Assembly: GCF_023715565.1 (NCBI RefSeq)
Contig: NZ_JAMBOJ010000052.1
Location: forward strand, 1 to 33,999
Reading direction: 5' to 3'
DNA length: 33,999 bases
Source: Cytobacillus firmus
Lineage (GTDB): Bacteria; Bacillota; Bacilli; Bacillales; Cytobacillaceae
Positions within the stretch are counted from its first letter, which is position 1, and each line of letters begins with the position of its first letter. The notes under the pieces are model-generated. The model had not been told where the DNA came from, made no database searches, and worked only from the letters and a program-made list of their open reading frames with translations. Made by a program: the position numbers and the translations under genes. Shown here in pieces: positions 13,721 through 21,341 of the stretch.

Positions 13721-14044
13721 TTATGATTTTTGTCCGCTTCTCCACTTGTTAAAGTCCAAAAACTCCCGAAATTGCTCCTTGGAAACACCGGATTCCATCG
13801 CTTCTTTAACAATTTTCATCCATTCTGAATCCAAATCTTCCTTGTTGATCTGCTCATGGATCAAATGGTCCACAGGAACATTCAGAACGCCAGCGATTTT
13901 TTCAAGGAATTGAATCGATGGGTTGGTTTGCAGGTTGCGCTCAAGTGAGCTTAAGTATGATTTTGCGACACCGGCCTGGTCTGCAAGCTCGGATAAGGAC
14001 ATTTTCTTTTCCTGACGAAGTTTTTTTACACGATCACCGATCAT
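13721..14044 (-). CDS. sinR: Master biofilm repressor SinR
   Basis: A 107-residue Cro/C1-type repressor almost collinear with B. subtilis SinR: MIGDRVKKLRQEKKMSLSEL, AGVAKSYLSSLERNLQTNPS and QFLEKIAGVL form the HTH domain (1-65), and LDSEWMKIVKEAMESGVSKEQFREFLDF (about 74-101) the dimerisation segment that SinI invades. It would repress matrix genes through GTTCTYT sites, as clustered before sipW. The ATG at 14044 matches the SinR start by homology; a GTG at 14056 would add four residues. It faces sinI tail to tail. A GAAC-N5-GTTC palindrome at 14105-14117 upstream suggests autoregulation. Confidence 0.95.
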   Translation of the reverse strand: MIGDRVKKLRQEKKMSLSELADQAGVAKSYLSSLERNLQTNPSIQFLEKIAGVLNVPVDHLIHEQINKEDLDSEWMKIVKEAMESGVSKEQFREFLDFNKWRSGQKS

Positions 14045-14104
14045 CGTATACCACACACCTTATTTTGTATGTAATAGGATATATTATAATGAGTTCCATA
14101 TTAA

Positions 14105-14117
14105 GAACATTTTGTTC
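14105..14117. promoter_or_regulatory. GAAC-N5-GTTC palindrome upstream of sinR
   Basis: GAACATTTTGTTC, 60 bases upstream of the sinR start, has the same arm and spacer lengths as the palindrome before the SinR paralogue (9360-9372). A shared operator for both sin regulators is inferred. Confidence 0.55.
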
Positions 14118-14202
14118 AATATTATTATCATAATACCACAGTGTCAACTGATTTATATAGGTAGTTATCAGAGTTTGATAAAAATATTACTTTTGTCGCT
14201 CA

Positions 14203-14240
14203 TAAAAAGTAATGCTCCGCGTCATAGGACGGGAGCATTT
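14203..14240 (-). terminator. Intrinsic terminator overlapping the end of mnmH
   Basis: Leftward, AATGCTCC pairs with GGAGCATT around a loop holding the TGA stop of the gene, followed by CTTTTTATG. Confidence 0.8.
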
Positions 14241-15280
14241 TTCTTGTCAATTATTTGAATAACCTGCTGTGCAGCGGCTTCCACATCTTCAGCATTCACA
14301 TGGTGGAATTCTCCCTCATAGTCATGCTGTTTAAAAGCATAGCGCGGATCGTAATAGTGTTCTAATAAAATCTTGATAAATAGTTCGTAGTTCTCCGTTT
14401 GAACTGACTCATCCAGCTGTTCGCGGATTTCAGTATCTTTTAGACGTTTTTTTATAAAAACAAGACTTTCATCCACTTTCGGCTTGAACCACTCTTCTTT
14501 TTGATAGGGTTCCACATAGTCTCTCATAATACGCTGAACACGGGATTCGATGCTTGCAAACATATCAATGTGGATGGCGTTCTTTTTAGTATCCAGCAGT
14601 TCATCCGGCTGAACCACCTTGCCAATCCGTTTACTCTCGGCTTCCATAATAATATAAGGTGAGCCTTTAACCTCAGAAAGTGCCTGATACAATAGGGCAT
14701 CAAATGTTTTCTGTGTGCTGCCGTCCCCCATGCCAAAGGAGCCGAAGATCGAACCGCGGTGTCCGGCCATTTCTTCCAGATCAAGAACAGGATATCCTTT
14801 TTGACTTAATACCTTCAGCACATCCGTTTTCCCGACACCGGTCATTCCGTGGAGAACAACTGATTTTTCAGGAATCAGCCTTGCTGTGTTTTCAAGAATA
14901 TATTGACGATACGCTCTGTAGCCCCCAATTAAACGGGGGATTGAAACGCCCGCATACGTGATAAATGTAGTAACCGCTTTGCTGCGCATTCCGCCGCGCC
15001 AGCAGTATATGACAGGCTGAAAGCCATCATTTTTCAGGTCCCTGATTTTCTGCATCATGGATGGAATTTTAGGTGAAACGATTTCCATCGCTCTCCATTT
15101 AGCTGCATCAGATCCTTCTTTCTTATATAGTGTTCCGATTTCCACACGTTCTTCATTAGTGAAAAGCGGCACATTGACCGCACCGGGAATGCTGCACTCC
15201 TCAAATTCGATTGGAGACCTGACATCGATCGGAACTGCGTTGTCCATTTGGATATATTGTTCGACTGCTATTTCTCTCAT
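14222..15280 (-). CDS. mnmH: tRNA 2-selenouridine synthase / geranyltransferase
   Basis: MnmH (SelU, YbbB) converts 2-thiouridine at tRNA wobble position 34 to 2-geranylthiouridine and then 2-selenouridine using selenophosphate. The 352-residue protein has an N-terminal rhodanese domain, PIDVRSPIEFEECSIPGAVNVP, with the catalytic Cys93 in YCWRGGMRSK, and a C-terminal P-loop domain with GMTGVGKT at 145-152. The ATG at 15280 is chosen for TTGGAGG upstream; the longer frame to 15313 starts inside the repeat. A selD gene for selenophosphate is not in the window, so only the geranylation step might be active if it is missing from the genome. Copy B of the structured repeat starts 17 bases upstream. 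Confidence 0.93.
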   Translation of the reverse strand: MREIAVEQYIQMDNAVPIDVRSPIEFEECSIPGAVNVPLFTNEERVEIGTLYKKEGSDAAKWRAMEIVSPKIPSMMQKIRDLKNDGFQPVIYCWRGGMRSKAVTTFITYAGVSIPRLIGGYRAYRQYILENTARLIPEKSVVLHGMTGVGKTDVLKVLSQKGYPVLDLEEMAGHRGSIFGSFGMGDGSTQKTFDALLYQALSEVKGSPYIIMEAESKRIGKVVQPDELLDTKKNAIHIDMFASIESRVQRIMRDYVEPYQKEEWFKPKVDESLVFIKKRLKDTEIREQLDESVQTENYELFIKILLEHYYDPRYAFKQHDYEGEFHHVNAEDVEAAAQQVIQIIDKKNAPVL

Positions 15281-15297
15281 TTTATTGCCTCCAAAAT

Positions 15298-15440
15298 TAA
15301 AGTGAAACTCCAATCAGTGGGGGTTTTTCCCGCTGATTGGTTAGTTGAACTAATCGGGCCTTACGGGCAGTTTGGGCCCCGTTAATTCACCTTTGAATTT
15401 TACTGCAGTTTCTAGTGGGGATCTTACTGCCCATTAGACT
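15298..15440 (-). repeat. Dispersed structured repeat, copy B
   Basis: Inverted second copy of the unit at 158-288. In its own direction it reads AGTCTAATGGGCAGTAAGAT, then a block ending TCAAAGGTGAATTAACGGGG, CAAACTGCCCGTAAGGCC, GATTAGTTCAACTAACC, and the hairpin AATCAGCGGG-aaaaa-CCCCCACTGATT, ending GGAGTTTCACTTTA. It occupies the mnmH leader in the same orientation as the gene, so it would be transcribed with it if the promoter lies beyond 15440. Confidence 0.75.
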
Positions 15441-15653
15441 GCGATAATGCTATATATCGCCCAAAAAAGGAACGTTAATTGATTTGACTCTCTCTATTAT
15501 ACAGGATTTTGAAATGATAGGTGTCTATCACAATCATACTCCTATTTTCACAAGTTTGTTCTTATAATTTTTTCCAGACATTGTAATATCAGCATATCCA
15601 TTGGTTTTGCTTTTTAAAAAGGAGGTTAAATAAAAGGCAAAGGTGGTGGAAAC
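15441..15653. other. Divergent intergenic region mnmH / flavin monooxygenase
   Basis: With copy B of the repeat this makes a 373-base stretch without a gene. The unique part is A/T-rich. It must hold the promoter of the rightward monooxygenase operon and perhaps that of mnmH; TTGACT at 15484-15489 and several TATAAT-like words are present but no well-spaced pair stands out. No ORF with a ribosome site was found. Confidence 0.4.
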
Positions 15654-16955
15654 ATGTCCTTGAATACAGAGGTTGCCATTATAGGCGGAGGAATTGGCGG
15701 TTTAACACTTGGACTGAAGCTGGCTCAAGCCAAAATCGATGTTACCGTCCTGGAGAAGCTGGATGCCCCCTCTTCCGTTTATAAGGGAGAACTCCTGCAG
15801 CCGAAGAGCCTGAAGATTTTTAATCAGCTTGGTGCTTTGGATGAAATATTTAACAATGGCTTTTCTTTTTCCCGTATTGCTTTTGAGGAAGGGGAAAAGG
15901 AGTTTGCCATGGATTACAGCATTCTCCCGGGAGAGTATGATTACTCGCTTATGATTGAGCATGAAAAGCTGAAAGATATCATTCTGAATCAGGCGCTTCA
16001 ATATTCACATTTTCATTATCTGTCAGGTTCCCTGGCAAAAGGGTATGACAATGGTGAATTAAAGGTTGAGCGGAAGGATGTTAGGGAGCAACTGACAGTG
16101 AAGGCTGATTTTTATATCGGCGCTGAAGGTAGAAATTCCATTACCAGAAAAGAAATGAACAGCAAAATTAAAAAAATTGAGTACAACCATCAATTTCTCA
16201 CAGTCACTTTCCCCCGGCCACAATCTTTGGAGGAAGGGAAAATCATCTCTAGAGATGAGCGGTTCCTCGGATTATTTCCGCTGCCGGATGCGAAGGTGCG
16301 ATCTGTTTATTTAATTCCTGAGGGTACGTATAAGGAGCATCTTAGAAAAGGAATTCACTATTTCCATAAAAATTATGTTGAGCTGTTTCCTGAGCTGGAA
16401 GGGTATGTGACCAGGCTGAAAAGTTGGAAAGATATTCAGCTGATGATTCCGACAGCCTTTTATGCAGATAAATATGTGGATGGAAGATTCGCGATTTTGG
16501 GCGATGCCGCCCATACGGTCCACCCGATGGCAGGGGAAGGCATGAATATGGCGATTCAGGATGCAGATGTACTTGGGGAATTGCTTACAGAGATGTATGC
16601 GAGCGGAAGAATTTCGCCGGACAAGCTTAAATGGTATGAAAAAGTCCGGAAGCCCCGCGCTGAAAATATGATTAGTCTCAGTCATTTATCCGCCATAGCC
16701 TATTCCTACTCAAACCGGGTTATTACCGGAATACGCCGCAAAGGCCTGAAGCAGATCGAAAGAGATAAAACCTTGCAATATAAGCAAATGCTTAATGTGT
16801 CAGGTCTCGGTTATTGGCCAGAGAGCCTTTGGGATCGATTGATTCAGGCAGGGATGCTGCCGGCAAGGAAAACAGAATTATCAGCTGCTGATAAAAGCCA
16901 ATGTTTTTATACAGAAAAAGAAGACTATCCCTGGAAGAAGGTTGAACAGCCATGA
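15654..16955 (+). CDS. FAD-dependent monooxygenase (UbiH/PHBH fold)
   Basis: A 433-residue flavoprotein of the aromatic hydroxylase class. It has the dinucleotide-binding start EVAIIGGGIGGLTLGLKLAQ (6-25), EKLDAPSS where the FAD ribose is bound, and GDAAHTVHPMAGEGMNMAIQDA (about 283-304), the GD(A/S)AH..P..G.G.N signature of FAD monooxygenases. Such enzymes hydroxylate phenols, quinone precursors or polyketide aromatics with NAD(P)H and oxygen. The substrate is unknown. AGGTGGTGG precedes the ATG. The stop overlaps the start of a methyltransferase gene (ATGA), so the two enzymes probably act in sequence on one compound. Confidence 0.85.
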   Translation: MSLNTEVAIIGGGIGGLTLGLKLAQAKIDVTVLEKLDAPSSVYKGELLQPKSLKIFNQLGALDEIFNNGFSFSRIAFEEGEKEFAMDYSILPGEYDYSLMIEHEKLKDIILNQALQYSHFHYLSGSLAKGYDNGELKVERKDVREQLTVKADFYIGAEGRNSITRKEMNSKIKKIEYNHQFLTVTFPRPQSLEEGKIISRDERFLGLFPLPDAKVRSVYLIPEGTYKEHLRKGIHYFHKNYVELFPELEGYVTRLKSWKDIQLMIPTAFYADKYVDGRFAILGDAAHTVHPMAGEGMNMAIQDADVLGELLTEMYASGRISPDKLKWYEKVRKPRAENMISLSHLSAIAYSYSNRVITGIRRKGLKQIERDKTLQYKQMLNVSGLGYWPESLWDRLIQAGMLPARKTELSAADKSQCFYTEKEDYPWKKVEQP

Positions 16956-17941
16956 TAAATGAATATGTGAGATTGTTAAAAGCGCGAAATTGGATGAAAA
17001 AGAACCAGCCCTTTTTATACAGCTGGCATGCATATGTTGGATTTGAGCTGGACCTTTTTTCACAGTTCCGCAGCTGGAGAACGGTTAAAGAGGTGGCCAC
17101 AAGCAGAAATCTTCAGGAAGAGCTGCTTTTAAGATGGGTAGAGGTGGGGCTGGCGATTCGCCATTTGAAAAAGAAGGGGAAGGATAAAATCAAGACGGCA
17201 TCTAAATTCAGCCTTCCGTCTACGCCGAAAAACCCCCGTTCCACCGGAATCATCCTGAAGGAAATGATGGAATTGCATATCCCGACTTTGCTCTCTTATC
17301 CGGAACTGCTCCGTTCCAATACGAAAAATACCTTTGACCATGAAGAACATGGACCGACCGTCGCGAGAACTTCATCACTGCTTGAACAGCTTGCACTTCC
17401 GCGGCTAATGAAAACCATTAAGAAAAATAAAATGGAAAGAATCATTGATATTGGCTGCGGGGAAGGCGGCTATTTAAGCAGAATCAGCCAGAAGTTCCCC
17501 CATGCAAAACTGGCGGGAATTGAAATTAATGAAGACGTCGCAGAGTCTGCCCGCACCAATTGCAAAGATATTTCCAACATTAATATTGTAACAGCGGATG
17601 TTCATGAATACTCACCTGACCATCAAGCTGATTTAATAATGGTCAACAACCTGCTCCACTATATCCAGCCGGAGGATCGCAAGCAGCTGCTGTCCCGATT
17701 GAAAAGCTGGCTTAGCCGGAAAGGATCCATTACAATTATCACACCCATTCTTCATTCAAAAAAAGGCGAGGAGTTTTCAAGTGTGTTTAACAGCTTCTTT
17801 TCTGCTTTTGAAAATCTTTATCCAACCCCATCTGAGGAGGATATCCACCAGCTTGCTAAAGAGCTGAAGCTGAAAGTGAAAACCTTCAAACCTGTCGTAA
17901 CAGAAGGCGGATGGTATTTTATCCAGCTGTCCAACCGATAA
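16952..17941 (+). CDS. SAM-dependent methyltransferase
   Basis: A 329-residue class I methyltransferase. The N-terminal 140 residues are helical, with FLYSWHAYVGFELDLFSQF and a winged-helix-like stretch, recalling small-molecule O-methyltransferases that begin with a dimerisation/substrate domain. The C-terminal Rossmann part has IIDIGCGEGGYLSRIS (about 164-179) for SAM, an acidic residue in LAGIEINEDV, and LIMVNNLLHYI after strand 4. It overlaps the monooxygenase gene by 4 bases and is translationally coupled to it. Together they suggest hydroxylation then O- or C-methylation of an aromatic or quinone metabolite. No scaffold-making enzyme is in the window. Confidence 0.82.
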   Translation: MINEYVRLLKARNWMKKNQPFLYSWHAYVGFELDLFSQFRSWRTVKEVATSRNLQEELLLRWVEVGLAIRHLKKKGKDKIKTASKFSLPSTPKNPRSTGIILKEMMELHIPTLLSYPELLRSNTKNTFDHEEHGPTVARTSSLLEQLALPRLMKTIKKNKMERIIDIGCGEGGYLSRISQKFPHAKLAGIEINEDVAESARTNCKDISNINIVTADVHEYSPDHQADLIMVNNLLHYIQPEDRKQLLSRLKSWLSRKGSITIITPILHSKKGEEFSSVFNSFFSAFENLYPTPSEEDIHQLAKELKLKVKTFKPVVTEGGWYFIQLSNR

Positions 17942-17970
17942 TTCAAAGCAAGCTCATTTAATGGTAGAAT
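17942..17970 (+). promoter_or_regulatory. Candidate sigma-A promoter of treR
   Basis: TTCAAA (17942-17947) and TAGAAT (17965-17970) are 17 bases apart in the 59-base spacer after the methyltransferase. It would give treR its own transcript. Confidence 0.5.
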
Positions 17971-18000
17971 GGGGTTAACTTGAGTGAAATGGTGATTGAA

Positions 18001-18726
18001 ATGAGAAATAATAAATATCTAATGATTTATGAAGAACTTGCCCAGCAAATACAGGAAGGCAAGTATCCCGCCAGATCCATTCTGCCATCTGAACATGAAT
18101 TAACGGGTATGTATTCCACTTCAAGGGAAACGATCCGCAAAGCCTTGAATTTGCTTGCACAAAACGGATTTATTCAGAAAATACGAGGAAAGGGCTCAAT
18201 GGTCCTTGATTTAAAAAAGCTGCAGTTTCCCATATCGGGTCTGGTCAGCTTTAAAGAGCTGGCCGGGAAGATGGGGCAGCGTGCTGAAACGATTGTGGAC
18301 CAATTTTCGCTTATTCAGCCTGACGCAGAAAAGATGAAGCATCTTAATATTAATAAAGAAGAAAAGGTCTGGAAAGTCTATCGGGTCCGCAAAATTGAGG
18401 ATGAGCGGATTATTTTGGACAAGGATTTTTTAATTGAGAAATATGTCCCCGGCTTAACCAAGGATATCTGCCAGAGCTCTATTTTTGCCTATATAGAGGG
18501 CGAGCTCGGCAAAAAAATCAGCTTTGCCAAAAAGGAATTTACAGTTGAAGAACCGACTGCAGAAGACCGCAGGCTTCTGGATATGGAAGGATTCCATGCC
18601 ATTGTCGTGGTGAAAAATTATATTTATTTCGATGATGCTACCCTTTTTCAGTACACAGAATCCAGGCACAGGCCGGACAAATTCAGGTTTGTTGATTTTG
18701 CGAGAAGAATGGACAGCGGAGTGTAA
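18001..18726 (+). CDS. treR: Trehalose operon repressor TreR
   Basis: A GntR/HutC-type repressor that responds to trehalose 6-phosphate. The 241-residue protein matches B. subtilis TreR across its length: ILPSEHELTGMYSTSRETIRKALNLLAQNGFIQKIRGKGS in the winged helix (about 27-66), FPISGLVSFKELA at the start of the ligand domain, and the C-terminal block LFQYTESRHRPDKFRFVDFARR. The ATG at 18001 aligns with the B. subtilis start; a TTG at 17980 would add seven residues. In B. subtilis treR follows treP and treA; here the upstream genes are a monooxygenase and methyltransferase, so treR is separated from its usual targets, at least in this window. Confidence 0.93.
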   Translation: MRNNKYLMIYEELAQQIQEGKYPARSILPSEHELTGMYSTSRETIRKALNLLAQNGFIQKIRGKGSMVLDLKKLQFPISGLVSFKELAGKMGQRAETIVDQFSLIQPDAEKMKHLNINKEEKVWKVYRVRKIEDERIILDKDFLIEKYVPGLTKDICQSSIFAYIEGELGKKISFAKKEFTVEEPTAEDRRLLDMEGFHAIVVVKNYIYFDDATLFQYTESRHRPDKFRFVDFARRMDSGV

Positions 18727-18739
18727 CATGCTTTTTTAC

Positions 18740-18764
18740 GTTTAAAATTGTCCATTCAGGGAAA
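18740..18764 (+). promoter_or_regulatory. Sigma-B-type promoter of yfkM
   Basis: GTTTAA and GGGAAA are separated by 13 bases, matching the sigma-B consensus GTTTAA-N13-15-GGGWAW. It lies about 40 bases before the yfkM start. yfkM of B. subtilis is a sigma-B general stress gene. Confidence 0.75.
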
Positions 18765-18802
18765 TCTCCTTATGTGAAGATATTTAAAAGGAGATGGTAT
18801 AG

Positions 18803-19318
18803 ATGAGTAAAAAAATCGCATGTTTAATTACCGAGATGTTCGAAGATAGTGAATACACGGAACCTGCCAAAGGTTTCAAAGAAGCAGGGCATGAAGTGGT
18901 AACAATCGAAAAGGAAAAAGGCAAATCCGTTAAAGGCAAACAGGGTGAAGCCACTGTTCAAATAGATCAGAGCATTGATAATGTAAATCCGCAGGAGTTT
19001 GATGCACTGTTCCTGCCAGGCGGATTCTCACCGGATCAGCTTCGTGCCGATGACCGATTCGTCCAATTTGCCAAATCATTCATGGACGAAAAGAAACCAG
19101 TCTTCGCGATCTGCCACGGACCGCAGCTGCTTCTGACAGCCAAATCACTCGAAGGCCGTGACGCAACCGGCTACAAATCCATCCAGGTCGACATGGAATA
19201 CGCAGGAGCCAAATTCCAGGACTTAGAAGTCGTCGTTTGCCAAAACCAGCTAGTCACAAGCCGCCAGCCGGAAGATATTCCTGCATTCACACGTGAATCG
19301 CTTAAATTGTTAGGATAA
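18803..19318 (+). CDS. yfkM: DJ-1/PfpI-family general stress protein (YfkM-like)
   Basis: A 171-residue single-domain protein of the DJ-1/PfpI superfamily. The nucleophile elbow is FAICHGPQLL with Cys104 followed by His105, and a conserved Glu near residue 14-17 and the LFLPGGFSPDQLR loop complete the active-site pattern. Members act as glyoxalase or deglycase-type enzymes or as chaperones; general stress protein 18 of B. subtilis is the closest match in length and sequence. AAAGGAGATGG precedes the ATG. A sigma-B-type promoter is upstream and a terminator directly downstream, so it is monocistronic and stress-induced. Confidence 0.9.
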   Translation: MSKKIACLITEMFEDSEYTEPAKGFKEAGHEVVTIEKEKGKSVKGKQGEATVQIDQSIDNVNPQEFDALFLPGGFSPDQLRADDRFVQFAKSFMDEKKPVFAICHGPQLLLTAKSLEGRDATGYKSIQVDMEYAGAKFQDLEVVVCQNQLVTSRQPEDIPAFTRESLKLLG

Positions 19319-19323
19319 TGATC

Positions 19324-19356
19324 AGCCCTTTGCCTGACTGGCAGGGGGTTTTTATT
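19324..19356 (+). terminator. Intrinsic terminator of yfkM
   Basis: AGCCCTTTGCC and GGCAGGGGGTT pair around TGACT, followed by TTTATTATT. Confidence 0.8.
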
Positions 19357-19413
19357 ATTTGATTAATGAATTTACTCTTCATAAGGGCTTTGATTTCCTA
19401 ATTCCTTTTTAAT

Positions 19414-19492
19414 CGCGTGCTGATTGGAGCGGAGGAGGCTCCCGGGACGCCCACGTAAAGCGGGACCCTGCAGCGGAAATCAGCACCAAAAT
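19414..19492. repeat. Degenerate Bacillus-type dispersed repeat
   Basis: Begins TGCTGATTGGAGCGGAGGAG and ends AGCGGAAATCAGCA, so the two ends are inverted copies; in between are GGACGCCC and CGGGACCCTGCAG. This is a shortened version of the GATTGGAGCGGAA...GGAGCGGAAATCA repeat seen between genes throughout Bacillus and relatives. No coding capacity. Confidence 0.6.
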
Positions 19493-19533
19493 CAACAGCT
19501 GCATATTAAGCTTATTAGGATAACCAATCCCAT

Positions 19534-19560
19534 CAAAAAAGCAGCCCTAAACGGCTGCTC
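19534..19560 (-). terminator. Intrinsic terminator of yfkK
   Basis: Leftward, GCAGCC-gtttag-GGCTGC is followed by TTTTTTG. Confidence 0.85.
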
Positions 19561-19565
19561 CCAAA

Positions 19566-19796
19566 TTATCTATTCTTTCTCAAATTCCCAAGCTCCTCAA
19601 CCAAAGCCTGCATCTCATTCGGACTAAACGAACCCTTTTTCATAACAAGATCATAAATATCTTTCAATTCCTCATACATTTCCTCATCAAAATGCGAAGG
19701 CTTAATAGCACCTAAATTCAAAACCTTCAACTTTTCCTTAATAGCCTCAATCATAAACTCCACATTCTCAACCGATTTCTCCGATAAATTATTCAT
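19566..19796 (-). CDS. yfkK: DUF1128 protein (YfkK-like)
   Basis: A 76-residue soluble helical protein. The motif [46 protein letters not shown] matches the small DUF1128 family, of which B. subtilis YfkK is the named member; its function is unknown. The ATG at 19796 is chosen for GAGGGTG upstream, and family members start near this residue; the frame runs open to 19868 without a site. It lies beside yfkM as in B. subtilis, but transcribed toward it. Confidence 0.85.
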   Translation of the reverse strand: MNNLSEKSVENVEFMIEAIKEKLKVLNLGAIKPSHFDEEMYEELKDIYDLVMKKGSFSPNEMQALVEELGNLRKNR

Positions 19797-19961
19797 TACT
19801 GACACCCTCTCATAGCTATGTATTAGGACGAACACACTTTTCTTTTCATCTTTCCACGATATCAGCAAATTGTCAACTTAAATTAGGCTTGCATGTACCA
19901 TAGAAATTAGTAGAAAATAAAGGAGAAGTTTGTACATTTTACATAAGATAATACAGGACAG

Positions 19962-19987
19962 GTTTCATTAAACGAAAAAAAGGGAAA
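19962..19987 (+). promoter_or_regulatory. Candidate sigma-B promoter of the ytxH-like/yfkH operon
   Basis: GTTTCA and GGGAAA are separated by 14 bases (consensus GTTTAA-N13-15-GGGWAW), about 50 bases before the YtxH-type gene, a class often controlled by sigma-B. Confidence 0.5.
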
Positions 19988-20037
19988 AAATTGAATAAAA
20001 TTTTCATATAATAATTTTACAAAAAGGAGAATAAAAT

Positions 20038-20418
20038 ATGGGGAAATCATTGTTTTGGAAAGGTGTACTATATGGAGCACTTGCAGGCGGTGCGTTAAGC
20101 CTGCTTGATAAATCTACAAGGGAAACTGTGGTTGACAACTGCCGAAAAACGTCCAGCAATGTCGGCTACTACTTAAAACACCCAAGTGAAGCGGTGAATC
20201 AGGTGAAGGATGTTTCCAATAAGGTCAAAACCGCAATTGACCAGGTTAGTGAAGACGTTGCTTTTATTACTGGCACTGTTGAAGAAATAAGGGAAATGGC
20301 ACCGGAAGTAACACAGATTGTACAGAATACAAAGCAGGCCTTTTCAGATATTAAGCTGAAGGGATCAGGCGAACTGCCGGAAAAACCTGCTGGCGATTCG
20401 GTTCAGATTCCGCATTAA
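20038..20418 (+). CDS. YtxH-domain general stress protein (short form)
   Basis: A 126-residue protein with an N-terminal glycine-rich membrane segment, LFWKGVLYGALAGGALSLLD, then KSTRETVVDN and a long amphipathic helical region, the usual YtxH layout. The function of YtxH proteins is not known; several are sigma-B-induced. It shares the GGxxGGALxxLDxSTR motif with the longer protein at 30906-31535, so the window carries two paralogues. The next gene (YihY type) begins 20 bases later in the same direction. AAAAGGAG precedes the ATG and a sigma-B-like promoter lies upstream. Confidence 0.82.
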   Translation: MGKSLFWKGVLYGALAGGALSLLDKSTRETVVDNCRKTSSNVGYYLKHPSEAVNQVKDVSNKVKTAIDQVSEDVAFITGTVEEIREMAPEVTQIVQNTKQAFSDIKLKGSGELPEKPAGDSVQIPH

Positions 20419-20437
20419 TAATAAGTGAGGTGTTGGA

Positions 20438-21262
20438 ATGGGACGAACGTTTTCGGCTCTGATTCCAAACTTATGGAGAAGAGTAGAAGAAGATGATGTA
20501 TTTGGACTGGCTGCCCAATTGGCCTATTTCTTTCTTCTCTCTCTTTTTCCTCTGCTGATTTTCCTGGTCACGCTCGTTCCCTATTTGCCGATCACACAGC
20601 AGGATATCTTAAATGTTGTCCGTGATTTTGCACCGGGAGAGAGCATGAAGCTCATTGAAACCAATATCTATGAAATTACACAGCGAAATGGAAAGCTGCT
20701 TTCTTTCGGGATCATCGCGACGCTCTGGTCAGCTTCAAATGGAATCAATGCCGTGGTGAAGGCTTTCAATAAGGCGTATGACGTAAAGGAAACCCGTCAT
20801 TTTATTTTAGCACGCGGGATGGCGATTCTGCTTACGTTTGCGATGATTTTTGTGTTTGTACTGGCTCTGCTTCTTCCTGTTTTCGGCAGACAGATTGGCT
20901 TGTTTATCTCTTCGGAATTTGGTTTGTCAGGCCAATTTCTGGCTATATGGAATATGATTCGCTGGCTAGTGAGTCCATTTATCCTTTTTGTGGTGTTTAT
21001 AGGATTGTACTGGATAGCCCCCAATAAAAAATTAACCTGTATTAGCGCTGTGCCTGGAGCCATTTTCGCAACAGTCGGCTGGGTGCTGTCCTCCCTTGCT
21101 TTTTCATACTATGTCAGCAGTTTTGGCAATTTCTCCGCGACCTATGGAAGTATTGGAGCTATTATCGTTCTTATGATCTGGTTTTACATATCCGGCATTA
21201 TTATCATTCTGGGCGGGGAAATCAATGCCATCAGTTCGAAGATCAATAAAGAGGACTGCTGA
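20438..21262 (+). CDS. yfkH: YihY/BrkB-family membrane protein (YfkH-like)
   Basis: A 274-residue inner-membrane protein with about six helices. It carries the family's marks: AAQLAYFFLLSLFPLLIFL in the first helix, ATLWSASNGINAVVKAFNKAYDVKETR in the second loop, and a C-terminal FSATYGSIGAIIVLMIWFYISGIIIILGGEINA block. The family was once called ribonuclease BN or virulence factor BrkB, but the true function is unsettled; a transport or envelope role is likely. GAGGTG lies before the ATG. It follows the YtxH gene in a probable two-gene stress operon. Position in the yfk block supports the YfkH name. Confidence 0.85.
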   Translation: MGRTFSALIPNLWRRVEEDDVFGLAAQLAYFFLLSLFPLLIFLVTLVPYLPITQQDILNVVRDFAPGESMKLIETNIYEITQRNGKLLSFGIIATLWSASNGINAVVKAFNKAYDVKETRHFILARGMAILLTFAMIFVFVLALLLPVFGRQIGLFISSEFGLSGQFLAIWNMIRWLVSPFILFVVFIGLYWIAPNKKLTCISAVPGAIFATVGWVLSSLAFSYYVSSFGNFSATYGSIGAIIVLMIWFYISGIIIILGGEINAISSKINKEDC

Positions 21263-21341
21263 TAAAAGTTTCCTTCTTAAAAAGCCCCACTCCGTTACAC
21301 ACTAGTAATGGGGGAAAATGAATACATTGGAGGGGACCGAT

